This document shows positions 1-6,762 of a DNA stretch of 35,631 nt, piece after piece; within the stretch, counting starts at the first letter, position 1; the number at the start of each line of letters is the position of its first letter. This DNA is from Bacilli bacterium. GTDB taxonomy: Bacteria; Bacillota_I; Bacilli_A; RFN20; CAG-826. The stretch is taken from contig JAKSUL010000012.1 of NCBI GenBank assembly GCA_024409055.1, positions 1 through 35,631 on the forward strand, written 5' to 3'. The notes beneath the pieces are model-generated. The model was given only the letters and a program-made list of their open reading frames with translations, was not told the DNA's origin and made no database searches. A program made the position numbers and the translations under genes.

Positions 1-5
1 TTTAT

Positions 6-41
6 AAAAGGCTAATCACACAACTGTGACTAGCCTTTTTT
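6..41 (-). terminator. Hairpin terminator after the DUF4143 ATPase gene
   Basis: An inverted repeat of about 15 bp (AAAAGGCTAATCACA against TGTGACTAGCCTTTT, one imperfect pair) with a short loop begins right at the stop codon of the minus-strand ATPase gene. It has A/T runs on both sides, so it could also stop transcription arriving on the plus strand from outside the window. Confidence 0.75.
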
Positions 42-1398
42 ATAAGCAGAATGTCATGTATGCTGGAATGCAAATGATGCCGTCTTCTCTGATGGATAAA
101 TTCTTGGGATGAATAATATAGGCTTTATCGATTCTGCTTTTATATTTTTCAATAAATCTTTTCATCGATTCTGCTTTGTACGATTTAGATGATTTTACTT
201 CTAACGGAATTAGTTTTTGAGAAACCTTATTCCCTGTTGTTAACAAGAAATCGATTTCTATGTCGTTTCTATGCTTTTCTTCGTTATATCTAGTATAGAA
301 ATACAATTTATGCCCATTAGAAACAAGCATCTGAGCAACTATGTTTTCAAAGAACATACCTTGATTTATCGACAGTTTATCCGATAGCAATTCTTTGTGA
401 TAATTTGTCTGCTCTTCACCGTTCTCATCAAATGTATGGGTCAAAAGCAACCCCGTATCGCCCATGTAGCATTTCACGAAATTTCTCTTTTCGTTTAATG
501 ATAAGCCTAGGTTTGGGTCGGTACATAAAAAGCATTCGTTGCAAATCATAGAATCCGAAAGCCAAAAGAAGGTTTCTTCATAGTCGACTGCGGTGCTATC
601 GCTGGAAATTGAATTGATTCTTACTCTTTTTTCGTGTTGTGATAAAAACGAAGGAATCTGATCGAAGATTGATAAGACTTTTGATCGATACGCTCTATCT
701 ATTTTGTGGATATCGTCTCGATACGTTTTCAAAATATCGCGTTTCTCTCTTTCGCAGTCTGCAAATTGCTTGCTGTGCAGCAGGAATTCGTCAACCGCCT
801 TAGGCATACCTCCCACAAGCATATATTGTTTAAATAAGAACATCGCTTTTTTGTGAATCGAATCGTACAACGGAACCCTTTTCTCATAGCAGTCTCTGAT
901 ATAACCAATAAGCATTCCTTCACCTAACGCCAAAGCGAATTCTTCAAAGTCCATCGGGAACATCGTTATACTCTGTTCTTCAGAAGGTATAAGGATATCT
1001 TTGACATTTTCCTTTATAGATATCAAAGAACCGGTTTCGATATAATCATATCTCCCGTCTTTTACCAAATATTTGATGGCTTCCCTGGCTCTAGGGAATT
1101 TTTGTACCTCATCAAATATTATCAATGACTCTCGTGGATAAAGCGTGGTGTCAAATTCTAAGGACAGAACCATAAAGAGCGAGTCCAGGTTATCGAGAAG
1201 ATTATTGAAAGCTTCTTTGACAGAGTTTGTGGTTTTAGAAAAATCAATAAGGATATAACTCTTGTAATTCTCTTTTGCGAATTGCTCCACGACTGTGGAT
1301 TTTCCGATTCTACGAGCTCCCTCGACTAATATAGCTTTTGAACCTTGAGTTTCATTTTTCCATTTGAGCAATCTATCGTAGATTTTTCTTTTAAACAT
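40..1398 (-). CDS. AAA-type ATPase with DUF4143 / nuclease-like C-terminus
   Basis: A 452-residue ATPase of the large bacterial/archaeal AAA_14-DUF4143 family. A Walker A loop (GARRIGKST, residues 27-35) and a Walker B strand (LIIFDE, about 92-97) are clear. The C-terminus has the D...EVK pattern (IDFLLTT followed by IPLEVKSS, about 385-405) of a PD-(D/E)XK-like fold. Family function is poorly known; members are common as isolated genes in gut bacteria and are not tied to one pathway. The ATG was chosen because AAAGGAG lies 7 bases upstream; an in-frame TTG seven codons earlier lacks a ribosome site. It is monocistronic: its own terminator follows and the neighbouring GH130 gene has a separate terminator. 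Nothing in the sequence shows the substrate. Confidence 0.85.
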   Translation of the reverse strand: MFKRKIYDRLLKWKNETQGSKAILVEGARRIGKSTVVEQFAKENYKSYILIDFSKTTNSVKEAFNNLLDNLDSLFMVLSLEFDTTLYPRESLIIFDEVQKFPRAREAIKYLVKDGRYDYIETGSLISIKENVKDILIPSEEQSITMFPMDFEEFALALGEGMLIGYIRDCYEKRVPLYDSIHKKAMFLFKQYMLVGGMPKAVDEFLLHSKQFADCEREKRDILKTYRDDIHKIDRAYRSKVLSIFDQIPSFLSQHEKRVRINSISSDSTAVDYEETFFWLSDSMICNECFLCTDPNLGLSLNEKRNFVKCYMGDTGLLLTHTFDENGEEQTNYHKELLSDKLSINQGMFFENIVAQMLVSNGHKLYFYTRYNEEKHRNDIEIDFLLTTGNKVSQKLIPLEVKSSKSYKAESMKRFIEKYKSRIDKAYIIHPKNLSIREDGIICIPAYMTFCL

Positions 1399-1520
1399 GA
1401 TAGGACTCCTTTTACGCAATCATATTTTATTGAAAAACTGGAAAAAGCGCAATCAGCCCGAATAGGAATTCTCAAAATAACGCAAACAAAAATGGAAAAT
1501 CATTCTTTAAAAGTCAAAAT

Positions 1521-1554
1521 CCCGAAATAACCGCCCATAAGTTCGGGCTTTTTT
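1521..1554 (+). terminator. Small hairpin followed by T-run in the 1399-1605 intergenic gap
   Basis: CCCGAA/TTCGGG (or alternatively GCCC/GGGC) can pair and is followed by CTTTTTTA on the plus strand. No plus-strand gene ends here, so this may be a spurious or relict terminator. The rest of the gap holds only the upstream region of the ATPase gene and the terminator of the GH130 gene. Confidence 0.3.
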
Positions 1555-1560
1555 ATTTGA

Positions 1561-1598
1561 ATAAAAAGACTGCTAAGATTTTTCGTTTCTTAACAGCC
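1561..1598 (-). terminator. Terminator of the GH130 gene
   Basis: On the minus strand GGCTGTTAAGA pairs with TCTTAGCAGTC (two G-U pairs) around a 9-base loop and is followed by TTTTTAT. It starts 8 bases after the GH130 stop codon. Confidence 0.7.
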
Positions 1599-1605
1599 TC
1601 TTCTT

Positions 1606-2604
1606 TTATTTGTTAATTGAGTCGTTTTCTTTGATGTAATTCACTAAACGGTCAACTGTGGTAAACGCAATGGAAGTGCATGTGTCCGCGCATCCGTAGT
1701 AGATGGCCATCTTGCCGCTAGCTTGGTCTACGAGGACCGAAGTGGGGAAGACGACGTTAGGAACAAAGCCAGTCGTCTCATAAAGCTCAGAAGGCCCTAA
1801 AATGACGTTTTGGCACCTATATAGAATCTTGGATGGATCATCTCTATCAAGAATCATGGCTCCTGCGCTATAGATGTAGCCACTGCAGGTTTGATTGACG
1901 CCATGAATTAAGACCAACCAGCCTTCTTCGATTTCGATAGGAGCCGGGCCTCCGCCTAATTTGAGGTTGTTCCAAGTAGAGAAGTGACTCTTTTGGATGC
2001 ATCTATGTTTGCCCCAGTATTCCATATCCTTAGATTCAGAAAGATATATATCTCCAAAAGGAGTGTGGTCCGTGTCGCTAGGACGGGAGAGCATGTAGTA
2101 TTTGCCGTTGATCTTTCTCGGGAACAAAACGCCATTCCTATTGTTTGGGATAAATGGAGCGTCGTACTTATAGAACGTTTTGAAATCTTTGGTTTTAGCG
2201 ATTCCTAAAGTAGGGGAGTCGGCGATGTCATCGCACCAAACGACGTAGTATTCGTCCTCTATTTTTATTACGCGCGGATCATAACCCCAATGGGCGTCCG
2301 GAATCTTTTTTCCATCAAGCGTGAGGAAGTGAACGACATCTTCTTCAAGCTGAATAGAGTATCCATCTTTGGAGTGACCGACCCTAAGATGCGGGACCTG
2401 GTCGACCCCATCACATCTAAAGACACCGATGAATTCCCCATTAAATGGAACTAACGCGGAATTGAAGACGCGCTCAACGTTTTTGATTGGGTTTCTTTTG
2501 GTAATTGGGTTTTTGGAATATCTCCAAAGAGGAAGCTCGTAACCTTCTGGGGCTTCTTCCCAAGGAATATTAGGAATATTAATTCCGTTAATAACTTTGC
2601 TCAT
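1606..2604 (-). CDS. GH130 beta-mannoside phosphorylase-like glycosidase
   Basis: A 332-residue cytoplasmic five-bladed propeller enzyme of glycoside hydrolase family 130. Characterised members phosphorolyse beta-1,4-mannosides (mannosyl-glucose, mannosyl-GlcNAc or mannooligosaccharides) to mannose 1-phosphate. Seen here: the N-terminal PLWRYSKNPI, FNSA and RCDG stretches and the GYDPRV motif (about 107-112), whose Asp is the expected general acid of the family. There is no signal peptide, so the substrate must be imported. Length and motifs fit the GH130_2 type better than the longer GH130_1 type, but the exact substrate cannot be read from sequence. The start was set at the ATG preceded by GAGGA; an upstream TTG gives a poor extension overlapping the promoter. 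It is a single-gene unit with its own promoter-like TATAAT and terminator. No transporter lies beside it; the sugar ABC system at 27-30 kb is a possible supplier. Confidence 0.85.
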   Translation of the reverse strand: MSKVINGINIPNIPWEEAPEGYELPLWRYSKNPITKRNPIKNVERVFNSALVPFNGEFIGVFRCDGVDQVPHLRVGHSKDGYSIQLEEDVVHFLTLDGKKIPDAHWGYDPRVIKIEDEYYVVWCDDIADSPTLGIAKTKDFKTFYKYDAPFIPNNRNGVLFPRKINGKYYMLSRPSDTDHTPFGDIYLSESKDMEYWGKHRCIQKSHFSTWNNLKLGGGPAPIEIEEGWLVLIHGVNQTCSGYIYSAGAMILDRDDPSKILYRCQNVILGPSELYETTGFVPNVVFPTSVLVDQASGKMAIYYGCADTCTSIAFTTVDRLVNYIKENDSINK

Positions 2605-2640
2605 GTTTCGCAATGTCCTCACAAGTCTTTTTATGGATAA

Positions 2641-2669
2641 ATTATACTTCAATTTACAATTTCATATAT
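2641..2669 (-). promoter_or_regulatory. Probable promoter of the GH130 gene
   Basis: A perfect TATAAT (minus strand, 2641-2646) lies about 37 bases before the chosen ATG, in the short gap after the rpsD terminator. The -35 position is AT-rich but does not match the consensus, so only the -10 is convincing. Confidence 0.4.
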
Positions 2670-2698
2670 GAAAAAACTCCGCCGTAAGACGGAGTTTT
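2666..2698 (-). terminator. rpsD terminator
   Basis: AAAACTCCG and CGGAGTTTT (minus-strand sense) form a 9-bp stem with an 8-base loop followed by a T-run, 28 bases after the rpsD stop. Confidence 0.8.
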
Positions 2699-2725
2699 GT
2701 TTCGAATAGATGTGGAACCGCAGTA

Positions 2726-3331
2726 TTAGAGGAGACGGTTGTAGTATTCGATGATCTGGCTCTCTTTGATGTCCTGCGGGAGTTCGTTTCTCTCGGGTTC
2801 GCGGAGATAGACACCTTCGAATTTTTCGGCATCGACCTGGACGTAGGCGACCGAAGCCGGTTTGGAATCCATGGATTCTTTGACGACCTTAAGCGGGGAG
2901 GTCTCTTTGAGGGAGATCTTGTCGCCGACCTTGCAGAGGTAAGAAGCGATGTCGACTTTGTTGCCGTTGACGAGGATGTGGCCATGGTTGACGAGCTGCC
3001 TGGCGGCGGCGCGGGTTCTGGCGAATCCCATGCGGTAGACGAGGTTGTCGAGCCTGCTCTCCAAGATGCGGAAGAAGGCTAAACCAGTGACGGTCGGTTC
3101 CTTCTTAGCAAGGAGGAAGAGACGACGGAACTGACGCTCATTGACTCCGTAGAGGGTCCTGAGTTTCTGCTTTTCGAGAAGCTGCTGGCCGTATTCAGAG
3201 GATTTCCTCTTCCTATCTTGGCCGTGCTGACCCGGGCCATAAGCCCTCTTTTTGAGTTCCTCGCCAGTTTCGAGGACGGAGAAACCCAAGTGACGGGATT
3301 TCTTCCAAATGCTGTTTGTGTACCTTGACAT
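2726..3331 (-). CDS. rpsD: 30S ribosomal protein S4
   Basis: S4 is a primary 16S rRNA-binding protein that nucleates small-subunit assembly and, in many bacteria, represses its own synthesis. The 201-residue protein has the usual N-terminus (MSRYTNSIWKKSRHLG), the basic RAYGPGQHGQ segment and the S4 RNA-binding domain (about residues 92-155, RLDNLVYRMGFARTRAAARQLVNHGHI). Length is normal. The ATG has AAAGGAG at the right distance. It is alone on its transcript, as in Bacillus, with a strong promoter, a structured leader of about 150 bases and a hairpin terminator, consistent with autogenous control. Confidence 0.97.
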   Translation of the reverse strand: MSRYTNSIWKKSRHLGFSVLETGEELKKRAYGPGQHGQDRKRKSSEYGQQLLEKQKLRTLYGVNERQFRRLFLLAKKEPTVTGLAFFRILESRLDNLVYRMGFARTRAAARQLVNHGHILVNGNKVDIASYLCKVGDKISLKETSPLKVVKESMDSKPASVAYVQVDAEKFEGVYLREPERNELPQDIKESQIIEYYNRLL

Positions 3332-3485
3332 ATAAGTACTCCTTTCTTTGCGTTACAAAGTTAGGGTGTCATCTCCATCTCCCCGGGTGTCGGACAATCG
3401 ATTTCGACCCAGTAGCACGGGCTTACTTTCTTTCTCGCGGTCCAACGTCAGACGGGAGCGTGCTGACATGCTGCCTTTTTACGCG
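3332..3485 (-). ncRNA. Structured 5' leader of rpsD (putative S4-binding leader)
   Basis: The untranslated region of about 150 bases contains nested inverted repeats: CTCGCG pairs with CGCGAG and encloses GTCAG/CTGAC, and a second stem GGGTCG pairs with CGACACCC close to the ribosome site. Firmicute rpsD genes are known to carry S4-responsive leaders, so autoregulation is the likely role. The fold was found by eye and was not computed. Confidence 0.6.
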
Positions 3486-3491
3486 AGGACA

Positions 3492-3520
3492 AGTATACGT
3501 AGTATAGGAATGCGTTTCAA
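3492..3520 (-). promoter_or_regulatory. rpsD promoter
   Basis: TTGAAA (3515-3520), exactly 17 bases, then TATACT (3492-3497) on the minus strand: a near-consensus housekeeping promoter that places the transcript start near 3485. Confidence 0.75.
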
Positions 3521-3547
3521 CAAAAAACTATGAAAAATGGGTGAAAA

Positions 3548-3575
3548 TCAAAAAAAGCCCAGTTTCCTGAGCTTT
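3548..3575 (-). terminator. Terminator of the plsC-like gene
   Basis: Minus-strand AAAGCTCAG-GAAA-CTGGGCTTT followed by TTTTG: a 9-bp stem with a GAAA tetraloop that overlaps the stop codon of the acyltransferase gene. Confidence 0.8.
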
Positions 3576-4425
3576 ATTCAATGCCGTCTTTATAGACGAG
3601 CCTATCTTTGTGAGCCTCCAAATGCGTGAGCAATTTGGTTCTGCACATCTCGCTTAACTCGGCCGTCTTCATGTCTTTGTATTGTTCGTAGGGGATGACT
3701 TCAATCAAATCAATGTAGACTTTGGTGCGGTGGAGGAAGATTCGTTTTCCGGCCGCCTGACAGTTTTGAAGAGCGAATATGGCAATGGGCGCTTGTCCAG
3801 TTTTAGCTGCCTCAAACACAACGGCGTGAAAGGGCAAGAGCTGCCTTTCCTTGCTGCGCGTGCCTTCAGGCGAGACGCAGACATTAACAACGTTGCCTTT
3901 CAAATATTGACCTGCTTCTTTGATGGAACCGAGTGAAGCGAAGAGATTATCTCTATCAATCGGAATGCTTCCGGAATATTCGATCCAAGGCCCAACGATG
4001 AAATCTTTAACGTTCCCTTTTTTAGAGATGTAAACCGTCTTCAAGTATTTATACATGGCGATGGCATCCCAAGATGAGGAGTGGTTAAAGATTCCAAAAT
4101 ATTTCCGATCCTTAGGAAGCTTTTCTAATCCGGTGTCGATCACTTTTACTCTGGTGAAAAAGAGGATTTGATATGCGCTTTGGTTGAGGATCCAAATCCC
4201 GAATTTATTTGGTTTGTGTCTCTTTTTGGTATCAATGAACAATCCTGCGATTATCAAAAACAGAGTCCAAATGACAATGACGCTAAGATATGAACCGATG
4301 AAGAAAACAAGGGGGAGCCAGCACCATGTCCAGCTCAACCATTCCGTATTAACGGAACCGACTCCAAAATATATGGATAGACTAACTGCGATAGATATGG
4401 AGATATCAATGATTCCGAATATCAT
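3574..4425 (-). CDS. PlsC-type 1-acylglycerol-3-phosphate acyltransferase
   Basis: A 283-residue membrane acyltransferase expected to transfer an acyl chain to lysophosphatidic acid in phospholipid synthesis. The first about 65 residues form two hydrophobic segments. The catalytic HX4D box is NHSSSWD (H115, D120), and the acceptor-binding motif PEGTRS is at 186-191, both standard for the PlsC/LPLAT family. The ATG is preceded by AAGGAGG and overlaps the TGA of the upstream Fic-like gene by four bases (ATGA), so the two are translationally coupled. PlsC genes usually sit with lipid or housekeeping genes; coupling to an XRE regulator plus Fic-like gene is unusual and may mean this is an accessory, not the main, PlsC. 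Other lysolipid acyltransferase activities are possible. Confidence 0.85.
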   Translation of the reverse strand: MIFGIIDISISIAVSLSIYFGVGSVNTEWLSWTWCWLPLVFFIGSYLSVIVIWTLFLIIAGLFIDTKKRHKPNKFGIWILNQSAYQILFFTRVKVIDTGLEKLPKDRKYFGIFNHSSSWDAIAMYKYLKTVYISKKGNVKDFIVGPWIEYSGSIPIDRDNLFASLGSIKEAGQYLKGNVVNVCVSPEGTRSKERQLLPFHAVVFEAAKTGQAPIAIFALQNCQAAGKRIFLHRTKVYIDLIEVIPYEQYKDMKTAELSEMCRTKLLTHLEAHKDRLVYKDGIE

Positions 4426-5228
4426 TTTTCCTCCTTTTTGACCTTGATGTAGCGCTGAAGCGGACTGTTGATTTTCGATGGTATGGTCATTTTGATTAAC
4501 CCTAGTTTCATAGCGGGCTCTAAGTAATTTCTTTTTACGGCGACCCTGGATTTAAGCCCAAGCCTTTCCATAAGGTCCTTTGATCCGTAAGCTTGTCCAG
4601 GGCGCATGATTCGCAACAAGCGATATACGCATCTAGACGGAACGCCTTCGATTTCTCTTATCGAGTCTTTTGCCCTTTGAATTGCTGATTCAATGGATTC
4701 CAAAGTGAATAAGATGTAAGGGGCGATGTCGTTTTTCTTTCCCGATTCCTCAATCGCTTTTTCTTTGGCGCTTTTGTTTTCACGTTCTATTTCAAAAATT
4801 GGAAAGTAAGCGAATATGTGTCGAAATTCAGAAAGCATCGAAAGGGCATATGCGCTAGCGATTTCTCCGTTATGCTTTGGAGACGGTCCAAGAACTTTTA
4901 GCATGTAATCCATAACGGAGGCCACCAGAATTGGGTGTGACGTCTTTAACTGTTTTTTCGCCCATCCGAACAAGGCACGGCATTTTGGCGATAACTCTTT
5001 GACGCTTTTATCTTTTTTAGCGCAGATATCCAAGTATTCCTCGCCGTCGAAGGGATCCACGATATTTGGGATTTTTGGTTTTTTCCAGTCTTGCTCCTTT
5101 AATTGAGCTAATGCGGCGGAGTCGGTCAAAATACCGACATCCTCCATAATGGAGGATACCTTATTTATCATTTCTCCATTCACGGTCCATGTTGAGGCAA
5201 TGGAGATTGTTTTATCTTTCACTTCCAT
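4422..5228 (-). CDS. Degenerate Fic-domain-like protein with C-terminal winged helix
   Basis: A 268-residue protein that reads as a Fic protein whose active site has decayed. Around residues 86-180 the pattern of Fic proteins is retained: a W-containing helix (LFGWAKKQ), SHPILVASVMDY, then a stretch like the helix after the active loop (HIFAYFPIFEI), then GKKNDIAPYILFTLESI. The HPFxDGNGR motif position reads GPSPKHNGE (114-122): the Pro, Asn and final Gly stay, but the catalytic His, the acidic residue and the Arg are gone. The N-terminal STWTVNGE (12-19) sits where the inhibitory [S/T]xxxE[G/N] motif would be, with Asn for Glu. Residues 200-265 look like the winged helix ending many Fic proteins (GLIKMTIPSKINSPLQRY). 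AMPylation activity is therefore unlikely; a regulatory or binding role is inferred. The start has a poor ribosome site. Confidence 0.55.
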   Translation of the reverse strand: MEVKDKTISIASTWTVNGEMINKVSSIMEDVGILTDSAALAQLKEQDWKKPKIPNIVDPFDGEEYLDICAKKDKSVKELSPKCRALFGWAKKQLKTSHPILVASVMDYMLKVLGPSPKHNGEIASAYALSMLSEFRHIFAYFPIFEIERENKSAKEKAIEESGKKNDIAPYILFTLESIESAIQRAKDSIREIEGVPSRCVYRLLRIMRPGQAYGSKDLMERLGLKSRVAVKRNYLEPAMKLGLIKMTIPSKINSPLQRYIKVKKEEK

Positions 5229-5271
5229 GCTTTCTATTTTAGCCCCATCGAGATAGATAGAACTAGTATAT

Positions 5272-5297
5272 AAAGAAAAATCCCTTTCGGGACTTTT
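5272..5297 (-). terminator. Small terminator after the XRE regulator gene
   Basis: TCCC-GAAA-GGGA, extended by A-T pairs, followed by TTTTTCTTT on the minus strand and starting at the stop codon. The stem is short, so readthrough into the Fic-like gene is possible. Confidence 0.55.
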
Positions 5298-5763
5298 ATT
5301 CGATTTCTTGAGAAGACAACATGCTGACGGTGAAGTTTTCCATCGTCTCCTTGAGCATTTCCTTATCCATCCCCATCTTCTTAATGATGGTAAATGCGTT
5401 TTTGAGTATTTCGTCGTTTATCTTGATGAAAACTTCTTTTTTCTCTAGGTCTACGATGAGATCGTCTTTTTTTGATATCTCCATCGCTTCTAGATAGAGC
5501 CTTAAGGCATTTCCGTAAGTGTTCATTTTCCCTTTTGAAACGTCCCACTTATCGTCACACAAAAAATAGTTCGGATAGACTTTTAAAGCGGTGCATAGAA
5601 TCTTTAGATTTTTTATGCCCGGCTCTTTCCTTCCGTTTTCATAATCGGAGATAAGTTGAGGCGAAAGTCCGCTCGTCTTTGAAAGCTCCTTAAGGGTAAG
5701 GCTCAATTCAGAACGTCTTGACTTAATTCGTTCACCTATGCTCGTTTCGTTCACATTTTCCAT
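5296..5763 (-). CDS. XRE/Cro-family HTH transcriptional regulator
   Basis: A 155-residue regulator with an N-terminal XRE helix-turn-helix (about residues 8-65; IGERIKSRRSELSLTLKELSKTSG with SPQLISDYENGRKEP) and an acidic, helical C-terminal half of unknown type with no peptidase motif. Such proteins repress accessory, phage or toxin genes. The start was chosen at the second in-frame ATG, which has AGAAGG 8 bases upstream. The first ATG, seven codons earlier, would fall at the predicted transcript start and lacks a ribosome site. It lies between the ADP-ribosyltransferase pair (upstream) and the Fic-like/PlsC pair (downstream), all on the same strand; control of one or both pairs is inferred, not shown. 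Confidence 0.85.
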   Translation of the reverse strand: MENVNETSIGERIKSRRSELSLTLKELSKTSGLSPQLISDYENGRKEPGIKNLKILCTALKVYPNYFLCDDKWDVSKGKMNTYGNALRLYLEAMEISKKDDLIVDLEKKEVFIKINDEILKNAFTIIKKMGMDKEMLKETMENFTVSMLSSQEIE

Positions 5764-5789
5764 TGGTTTTACCTTCTTTTTCATTGGGA

Positions 5790-5818
5790 TATTTACCCTG
5801 ACAAAATCTTCTCAGCAA
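5790..5818 (-). promoter_or_regulatory. Probable promoter of the XRE regulator gene
   Basis: TTGCTG (5813-5818), 17 bases, TAAATA (5790-5795) on the minus strand. The predicted transcript start near 5783 coincides with the first possible ATG, which supports the second ATG as the real start. Confidence 0.4.
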
Positions 5819-5835
5819 CACGCGTGGAATAGAAC

Positions 5836-6762
5836 CTAAAATAGATTCCAATCAAGCGAATATCTAATTTCGTCTATTATCTCCAAAAATGTTCTATAGG
5901 GTTCAATTTTTTTCCAATTTACACCCTTTGGTTCGGTTTTCACTCCGTTTCCAACTTTGTCTACCAAGACTTTATCCCATGGTTTTTTCGCATATTTTTG
6001 CGGATGGTCTTTGAGTGACCCTAAGTAATTGTATAGCCAGTCGTTCTCGATCAGTTCGAAATCTAAATATTCCGGAATGGTCTGCCCCCTGCTTATTGTT
6101 TTAGGAGCCTTTTTCCAGGTGTCGTGTATTTTTTCTACTGTGCGAATTAAAGAAAATTCTTGATAGGTCAGGTCAAGGTCGTTGGTCGGCCAATATGTTT
6201 GTGGGGAAGAACGGTAGTATTTTTGAATTTTTTTGTATAATTCATCGAGGTCAAACCTGACTTTTTTAACTTCTTTTTTGGGCTCTACAAGTTCTAGTTT
6301 CGCGGCGTAATTAATTTTAAACAAAGAAACCAGTTGATCTTGTAGTTCGCTTGAGATGTTACGCTTGTCCATTTCCTTTTTCAGAAAATCAACTGCCCGC
6401 TCAATCCAAATCGTTTTGTATGGTTCGACGGTTTTCCAGTCCACATCCTTAGGCAGCGTTTTCATCCCCAATCCGACCCTGTCTACCAGGGCGTTTTCCC
6501 AACTTTCCACCGTAAAACTCCTGTGTCGCCTGAGAAATGACGCTAAATAATCGTTTGTCTTATATGGTTCGAAAATGCCTGAATCTTTTTCTTCATATTC
6601 GTTTGACCATGGAAGCGTCCAATGATGCTCAAAGGGAATTATCTCGAGTAGGTACATTTCTTTTTCCGTTATGAACGGATCGTTGAGTGGCCAGTATGTT
6701 TCTGGAGACGAAAAATAATATTTTACGATCGTTTCCCACGTTTTGCGTAAATCAAAAATCAT
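5836..6762 (-). CDS. Protein with two copies of an unrecognised ~120-residue domain
   Basis: I do not recognise this 308-residue protein. It contains two copies of one domain: residues 3-119 and 170-291, joined by a charged helical linker. Shared blocks are FDL, KYY.SSP.TYWP.ND, an aromatic mid-section ending in a Tyr-Leu helix (DYLASFL against DWLYNYL), then LVD.VG.G.KT.PK.V.WK..EPY.T. The strong conservation of Trp, Tyr, Pro and Gly suggests a folded binding or immunity-like unit rather than a coiled coil. There is no signal peptide or membrane segment. Its ATG lies inside the last codons of the ADP-ribosyltransferase gene (11-base overlap, no ribosome site of its own), so translation is coupled. 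From this layout a partner, immunity or regulatory role for the upstream enzyme is inferred. Confidence 0.8.
   Translation of the reverse strand: MIFDLRKTWETIVKYYFSSPETYWPLNDPFITEKEMYLLEIIPFEHHWTLPWSNEYEEKDSGIFEPYKTNDYLASFLRRHRSFTVESWENALVDRVGLGMKTLPKDVDWKTVEPYKTIWIERAVDFLKKEMDKRNISSELQDQLVSLFKINYAAKLELVEPKKEVKKVRFDLDELYKKIQKYYRSSPQTYWPTNDLDLTYQEFSLIRTVEKIHDTWKKAPKTISRGQTIPEYLDFELIENDWLYNYLGSLKDHPQKYAKKPWDKVLVDKVGNGVKTEPKGVNWKKIEPYRTFLEIIDEIRYSLDWNLF

Noticed and set aside
1399-1605. A small plus-strand gene ending at the 1521-1554 hairpin
   Set aside because: The only plus-strand frame there starts inside the antisense of the ATPase gene and has no ribosome site or recognisable sequence.
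3332-3575. tRNA or other known small RNA gene in the rpsD upstream gap
   Set aside because: No cloverleaf or CCA end; the region is explained by a promoter and structured leader of rpsD and the plsC terminator.
4422-5228. Fic-like gene as a decaying pseudogene
   Set aside because: The frame is intact over 268 codons with an ATGA-coupled partner. Substitutions are concentrated at active-site residues while surrounding Fic-like positions are kept.
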